Shown: in pieces, positions 7,271-7,747 of the stretch
Layout: each line of letters starts with the position of its first letter
Numbering within the stretch: position 1 is the first letter of the stretch
Source: Verrucomicrobiota bacterium
GTDB lineage: Bacteria > Verrucomicrobiota > Verrucomicrobiia > Chthoniobacterales > Xiphinematobacteraceae
Direction: 5' to 3'
Length of the DNA: 7,747 nt
Assembly (NCBI GenBank): GCA_003176035.1
Contig: PSRL01000027.1
Location: 1-7,747, forward strand
The notes under the pieces: generated by a model
Databases searched by the model: none
Told to the model about the DNA's origin: nothing
The model's input: only the letters and a program-made list of their open reading frames with translations
Made by a program: the position numbers and the translations under genes

Positions 7271-7274
7271 CTCA
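7268..7274 (-). promoter_or_regulatory. obg stop / uvrA start junction, likely translational coupling
   Basis: On the - strand the junction reads TGAGATG: the obg stop TGA, one base, then the uvrA ATG. The preceding bases (CCGGCCTTTGAG) contain no clear Shine-Dalgarno. Ribosomes finishing obg could reinitiate on uvrA directly. The junction also decides the uvrA start, because it makes the TTG start at 7327 unnecessary. Confidence 0.6.
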
Positions 7275-7747
7275 AAGGCCGGAAGAAACCCGTTCCGATT
7301 CCACAAGAAGCTCTCGGATCCCCTCAATCCCCTCTCCTATTTTAACTGCGGCTGGAATGATGGGCGCTTTTTTTATTTCGGATTGAAATGCCTTTAAATT
7401 GCGTGCAGCCTCGGCGAGGTCCATTTTGTTGGCCACAACAGCCCAGGGCTTGGCGGAAAGTGTCGGATCGTAGAGATTGAGCTCTTTGCGAAGAGTGCGA
7501 AAATCTTCCAGCGGATCTCTCCCTTCGCTACCGGCCATATCCAGAACAAACAGCAGCATTTTGCAGCGCACTATGTGGCGAAGAAACTCATGTCCGAGGC
7601 CCTTATTTGCATGAGCACCTTCAATCAATCCCGGAATATCCGCTACGGTCACTCGTTTATATCCTGGTAATTCCACAACACCTACCGAAGGACGCAGGGT
7701 TGTAAATGGATAGGAGGCTATCTTGGGATGTGCGGCGGAAATGGCAC
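7272..7747 (-). CDS. obg: GTPase Obg/CgtA, 3' part (5' end outside the window)
   Basis: The last 157 or so residues of Obg, an essential GTPase that binds the 50S ribosomal subunit and takes part in ribosome maturation and stress control. Translation continues upstream of the GTG at 7676 to the window edge as ISAAHPKIASYPFTTL, so the gene is cut by the window and not truncated in nature. The first residues match the helix just after the Obg P-loop, which would lie a few codons outside. Visible parts are switch I YPFTTLRPSVGVV, G3 as DIPG followed by LIEGAHANKGLGHEFLRHI, G4 as NKMD, and a G5 region IIPAAVKIGEGI, where the usual SA pair reads AA. The protein ends soon after G5, so it lacks the C-terminal OCT domain, as in many Gram-negative Obg proteins. 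It is followed after one base by uvrA. Obg is preferred over other TRAFAC GTPases because of the YPFTTL and IEGAH motifs. Confidence 0.95.
   Translation of the reverse strand, partial: AISAAHPKIASYPFTTLRPSVGVVELPGYKRVTVADIPGLIEGAHANKGLGHEFLRHIVRCKMLLFVLDMAGSEGRDPLEDFRTLRKELNLYDPTLSAKPWAVVANKMDLAEAARNLKAFQSEIKKAPIIPAAVKIGEGIEGIRELLVESERVSSGL

Larger units (their letters stand above)
743..7747 (-). other. Probable four-gene operon obg-uvrA-TPR-aminotransferase
   Basis: Four consecutive genes run in the same direction with gaps of 1, 11 and 37 bases. I see no convincing promoter or terminator in any gap. The promoter would lie beyond the right edge, upstream of obg, which commonly follows ribosomal protein genes rplU and rpmA in bacteria (established knowledge, not visible here). 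Co-transcription is inferred from spacing only. Confidence 0.65.

Noticed and set aside
7271..7327. Longer UvrA start at 7327, giving 999 residues
   Set aside because: The start codon would be TTG and would overlap the last 18 obg codons. The ATG at 7270, one base after the obg stop, explains the data better.
1..7747. CRISPR array, phage, transposon, toxin-antitoxin or defence module
   Set aside because: No direct repeats with spacers, transposase or integrase motifs, terminal repeats or defence domains are visible. All sequence except about 50 bases is explained by five genes.

Overview
The window carries five protein-coding genes packed almost end to end. Two of them run off the window edges. 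There are no RNA genes, mobile elements, CRISPR arrays or long non-coding stretches. Base composition is close to balanced GC. The style of the GTPase, UvrA and aminotransferase proteins (for example EGAHANKGLGHEFLRHI in Obg and GACPACHGIG in UvrA) reminds me most of Verrucomicrobiota or nearby PVC bacteria. That placement rests on recalled family patterns only. It is an inference, not a search result.

Layout: on the + strand, positions 2-769 hold the C-terminal three quarters of a ROK-family sugar kinase whose 5' end lies outside the window. Everything else is on the - strand and reads right to left. First comes the 3' part of obg (7747-7272), a ribosome-associated GTPase. Next is uvrA (7270-4328), the damage-recognition ATPase of nucleotide excision repair. 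Then comes a large exported TPR-repeat protein (4316-1860) of unknown function, and last a class V aminotransferase (1822-743). The - strand gaps are 1, 11 and 37 bases, so the four genes probably form one transcription unit with a promoter outside the window. The aminotransferase and the ROK kinase converge and their coding ends overlap by 27 bases. A perfect 7-bp inverted repeat sits inside that overlap.

How the genes work together: there is no obvious shared pathway. Obg and UvrA are housekeeping genes, the TPR protein is probably an envelope scaffold, and the aminotransferase belongs to glyoxylate, serine or alanine metabolism. The unit looks like a housekeeping operon with a lineage-specific passenger.

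I did not find a new multi-gene system. The points most worth a second look are at the protein level. The ROK kinase has lost all four ligands of the family's structural zinc site, including the sugar-contacting His. UvrA has lost one CxxC half of its first zinc finger but keeps the other half. The TPR protein is uncharacterised. Smaller points are an 8-A tract just after the uvrA start, the hairpin in the convergent overlap, and the lack of clear Shine-Dalgarno sequences at all three visible gene starts.
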